Shown here: one piece after another, positions 62,085-64,000 of the stretch
Layout of the letters: each line of letters opens with the position of its first letter
How positions within the stretch are numbered: position 1 is the first letter of the stretch
Assembly: GCF_003260995.1 (NCBI RefSeq)
Contig: NZ_CP030040.1
Span: 3,596,109-3,660,108 of the forward strand
Origin: Acetobacterium sp. KB-1
GTDB lineage: Bacteria > Bacillota > Clostridia > Eubacteriales > Eubacteriaceae
Length of the DNA: 64,000 nucleotides
Direction: 5' to 3'
Notes under the pieces: generated by a model
Told to the model about the DNA's origin: nothing
Database searches by the model: none
Seen by the model: the letters and a program-made list of their open reading frames with translations, nothing else
Program-made: the position numbers and the translations under genes

Positions 62085-62933
62085 ATGAGTTATGTCAACA
62101 TGGAAGCGATTCTTGAGCATGCTCGAAAAAACCATTATGCAGTTGGTGCCTTTAACATCGTGAATTATCTGACTGCAAAGGCGGCAATTGAAGCGGCCGA
62201 GGAACTAAATCAAAATATTATCATTCAGACCTCGGTTAAAACAGTAAAGGCTTTTGGTATTGTTGAAATGATGGGTTTTTTAAAACCGATCGCTGAAAAT
62301 GCTCAGGTAAAGGTTGCGATTCATCTTGATCATTCCACCGATGTAGAGTTTACAAAAGCCTGTATTGACGGCGGCTGGTCTTCCGTGATGTACGATGGTT
62401 CGCAATTGCCACTGGTAGACAATATCAAAAATACCAAAGAAATTGTGGCCTATGCCAAGCCAAAAAATGTGACGGTTGAAGGCGAATTAGGTGCCATTGT
62501 CGGCGTTGAAGATGACATTGTCGTAAAAGAAGGTGATCATGCTCATGCTAAACCAGCAGATTGTCGCATCTATTTGAAAGAAACGGGAGTTGATGCGTTT
62601 GCGCCGGCAATCGGAACAGCACACGGAGTTTATAAAGGTGAAATTAAAATCGATTATGATCTTTTTGAAGATATCAATGAATTTTCACTGTGTCCGTTGG
62701 TTCTCCATGGTGGAACCGGGCTGAGTGACGAAATGTTTCATCGGCTGATCAGCCTGGGTGCATCAAAGGTGAATATTTCAACAGCGATAAAAATTGCCTA
62801 TTGTCAGGGAATGGCTGCTTTCAGTAAAGAAAATCCAGCCCAAAATGATCCGCTGAAATTGGATGCCTTCACCAAACAAGAAGTTAAAAAAGTTGTGACC
62901 GAGCATATCCGCTTTTTTAGTCGGATCGATTAG
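62085..62933 (+). CDS. Class II ketose-bisphosphate aldolase 2
   Basis: A 282-residue paralogue of the product at 50262 with the same zinc and phosphate motifs (VAIHLDHSTD, GTAHGVYKG, LHGGTGLSDEM, SKVNISTAIK). Differences are scattered, for example VVKEGDHAHAKPADC against VVIAGNSAHARPEDC, so both are probably active and the duplication is not very recent. The start is ATG 62085 with GAGGTGA upstream, not GTG 62076. It may serve the glycerol side of the cluster by condensing or cleaving DHAP-derived sugars. Confidence 0.85.
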   Translation: MSYVNMEAILEHARKNHYAVGAFNIVNYLTAKAAIEAAEELNQNIIIQTSVKTVKAFGIVEMMGFLKPIAENAQVKVAIHLDHSTDVEFTKACIDGGWSSVMYDGSQLPLVDNIKNTKEIVAYAKPKNVTVEGELGAIVGVEDDIVVKEGDHAHAKPADCRIYLKETGVDAFAPAIGTAHGVYKGEIKIDYDLFEDINEFSLCPLVLHGGTGLSDEMFHRLISLGASKVNISTAIKIAYCQGMAAFSKENPAQNDPLKLDAFTKQEVKKVVTEHIRFFSRID

Positions 62934-62942
62934 AGAGGTAAC

Positions 62943-63884
62943 ATGATGACAACACAACCAAATTACATTGTTGATTTACATAGTCATACCACCCGGTCTG
63001 ATGGGGGGGACACACCGCAGGAATTTATTTCCAATGCGGCCGCTTTAGGAATGAAAGTGATTGTATTTACTGATCATGATGTTCTGCCGCCTGATCAAAT
63101 CGAAGTAAATGGGGTGATGGTGGATCCTGTTCTTTATGCCAGGAAAAAAGGGATGAAACTGATACCGGGAATTGAATTTTCCTGTGAAACACAGGTAGAA
63201 GATGTCCACATTGTTGTGCTAGGGTGCGATTATTCCAATCCTAAAATAATCGAAATGTATCAGAAAATTGTAAAAAGTAAGATATTTTCCTATCAAAAGT
63301 TATTAGGCAAACTGGCTGACAATGGCTATGATATAACCTGGGATGAAGTGTTGAATTATGATGATATTCCGAGAAAACCCGAGGACGTGCAGAAAAAAAT
63401 AATTTTCAACCTGATGGCAGAAAAAGGTTATACAAAAACCTGGAGTGAGGCAAAATTATTGATCAGAAATAACCCGGACTTCAGTGTCAAACGAGAAAAA
63501 CCAGACCCCGCTGACATCATTAACATTGCCCATGAAAGTAGTGGAATTGCCATTTTGGCACATCCTTATCTGATTGATGAAACCGTTACGACCAATGAGG
63601 GTACAATGACCAGAGCGGAGTATATTGATAAATTGATTGATCTGGATCTCGACGGAATTGAGGCAAGCTATACCTATGATAAGACCACTTATAATGGACC
63701 GTATACGAAGGAGGAAATCATTGCCAAGGTCAAATCAGATTACCAGGATCGAGTGAGAATTATTTCTGGCGGTTCTGATTATCATGCGGACTATAAAAAG
63801 ACCGATAAAAATATCAGAAACATTGGCGAGTGTGGCGTAACCCTGGAGTATTTTAACAGCAATGAGCTTTTAAAAAATCTTTAA
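62943..63884 (+). CDS. PHP-domain phosphoesterase
   Basis: A 313-residue metal-dependent phosphoesterase. PHP motifs are present: VDLHSHTTRSDGG (H-x-H), VFTDHDVLPP, GIEFSCE, AILAHPYLID and GGSDYHADYK. Family members act on nucleotides, sugar phosphates or histidinol phosphate; the form resembles the TrpH/RNase AM group, with an insert. It lies nine bases after aldolase 2 and before a HAD phosphatase, so a sugar- or polyol-phosphate substrate is plausible. ATG 62943 or 62946; GAGAGG upstream. Confidence 0.8.
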   Translation: MMTTQPNYIVDLHSHTTRSDGGDTPQEFISNAAALGMKVIVFTDHDVLPPDQIEVNGVMVDPVLYARKKGMKLIPGIEFSCETQVEDVHIVVLGCDYSNPKIIEMYQKIVKSKIFSYQKLLGKLADNGYDITWDEVLNYDDIPRKPEDVQKKIIFNLMAEKGYTKTWSEAKLLIRNNPDFSVKREKPDPADIINIAHESSGIAILAHPYLIDETVTTNEGTMTRAEYIDKLIDLDLDGIEASYTYDKTTYNGPYTKEEIIAKVKSDYQDRVRIISGGSDYHADYKKTDKNIRNIGECGVTLEYFNSNELLKNL

Positions 63885-63925
63885 TTGATTTCTTAAAACG
63901 CTATAAATGTTTAATGGAGGTTGCT

Positions 63926-64000
63926 ATGATAATAAAAAACAAGGAACCCTATGCGTATTCGTATCTTATTTTTGATTTGGATGGAACTCTGGTAGATTCG
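63926..64000 (+). CDS. HAD-superfamily phosphatase, 5' end
   Basis: The first 25 codons contain motif I of the HAD superfamily, FDLDGTLVDS, with the nucleophilic Asp. ATG 63926 is preceded by GGAGG. The gene runs off the right edge, so subclass and substrate (phosphoglycolate, beta-phosphoglucomutase or similar) cannot be told. It continues the cluster B operon, 42 bases after the PHP gene. Confidence 0.75.
   Translation, partial: MIIKNKEPYAYSYLIFDLDGTLVDS

Overview
The window looks like low-to-moderate G+C Firmicutes DNA, most likely from class Clostridia and possibly an acetogen close to Acetobacterium. This is inferred from Clostridial hydrophobic (ChW) repeats, a glpA/glpB/DUF1667 glycerol module, split transketolase, strong AGGAGG-type ribosome binding sites, and 2-oxo-acid/acetoin-type dehydrogenase operons. 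No rRNA or intact tRNA gene is present, so the taxonomy is not proven.

Bases 1 to about 25,000 are an accessory, decaying mosaic. In order they hold: the end of an IS21 element; a secreted glycine-rich repeat/ChW protein; an AbiE-type toxin-antitoxin pair whose toxin is frameshifted in an A11 tract; a group II intron with a broken reverse transcriptase; a large BspA-like/ChW surface protein with a nonsense codon at a hallmark tryptophan; remnants of a tyrosine-recombinase trio (RIT-like) element and of an IS4-type transposase; an AraC regulator; a small ISL3 derivative; a truncated Fic protein; a second, deleted AbiE locus; a gutted TOTE-type primase-helicase; and a two-component/ABC export cassette whose response regulator is split by a stop codon. 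Four copies of the 3' half of a threonine tRNA (anticodon CGU), each followed by a rho-independent terminator, punctuate this zone. They look like attachment-site scars of successive island insertions.

Bases 25,200 to 44,200 are an intact catabolic cluster (cluster A). It has a stand-alone lipoyl protein, a separate E2 catalytic protein, divergent E1 alpha and beta subunits, E3 and lipoyl synthase. With them lie an SDR, a zinc alcohol dehydrogenase, a CoA-transferase, an epoxide-hydrolase-like alpha/beta hydrolase, an MBL-fold protein, an iron alcohol dehydrogenase, a molybdenum aldehyde oxidoreductase with a flavin/iron-sulfur partner, and a LuxR-type regulator. The gene set would suit oxidation of a diol or hydroxyketone, cleavage to acyl-CoA plus aldehyde, and disposal of both, but the substrate is unknown. 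E1 alpha and E2 depart from the usual family motifs, which makes this the best candidate for an undescribed pathway.

Bases 44,200 to 46,600 hold ribosomal protein L25/Ctc and three small genes on the minus strand.

Bases 46,800 to the end are cluster B: split transketolase, a long transaldolase-like protein, two near-duplicate class II aldolases, a conventional E1/E2/E3 complex with lipoate ligase, glycerol kinase, a three-gene glycerol-3-phosphate dehydrogenase module, a PHP phosphoesterase and the start of a HAD phosphatase. Palindromic operators (TGGTCATGACC before transketolase and aldolase 1; a CATGTATGATG-containing palindrome before both aldolases) suggest that a shared regulator ties the cluster together. 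Together these genes would handle triose, polyol and sugar-phosphate carbon.
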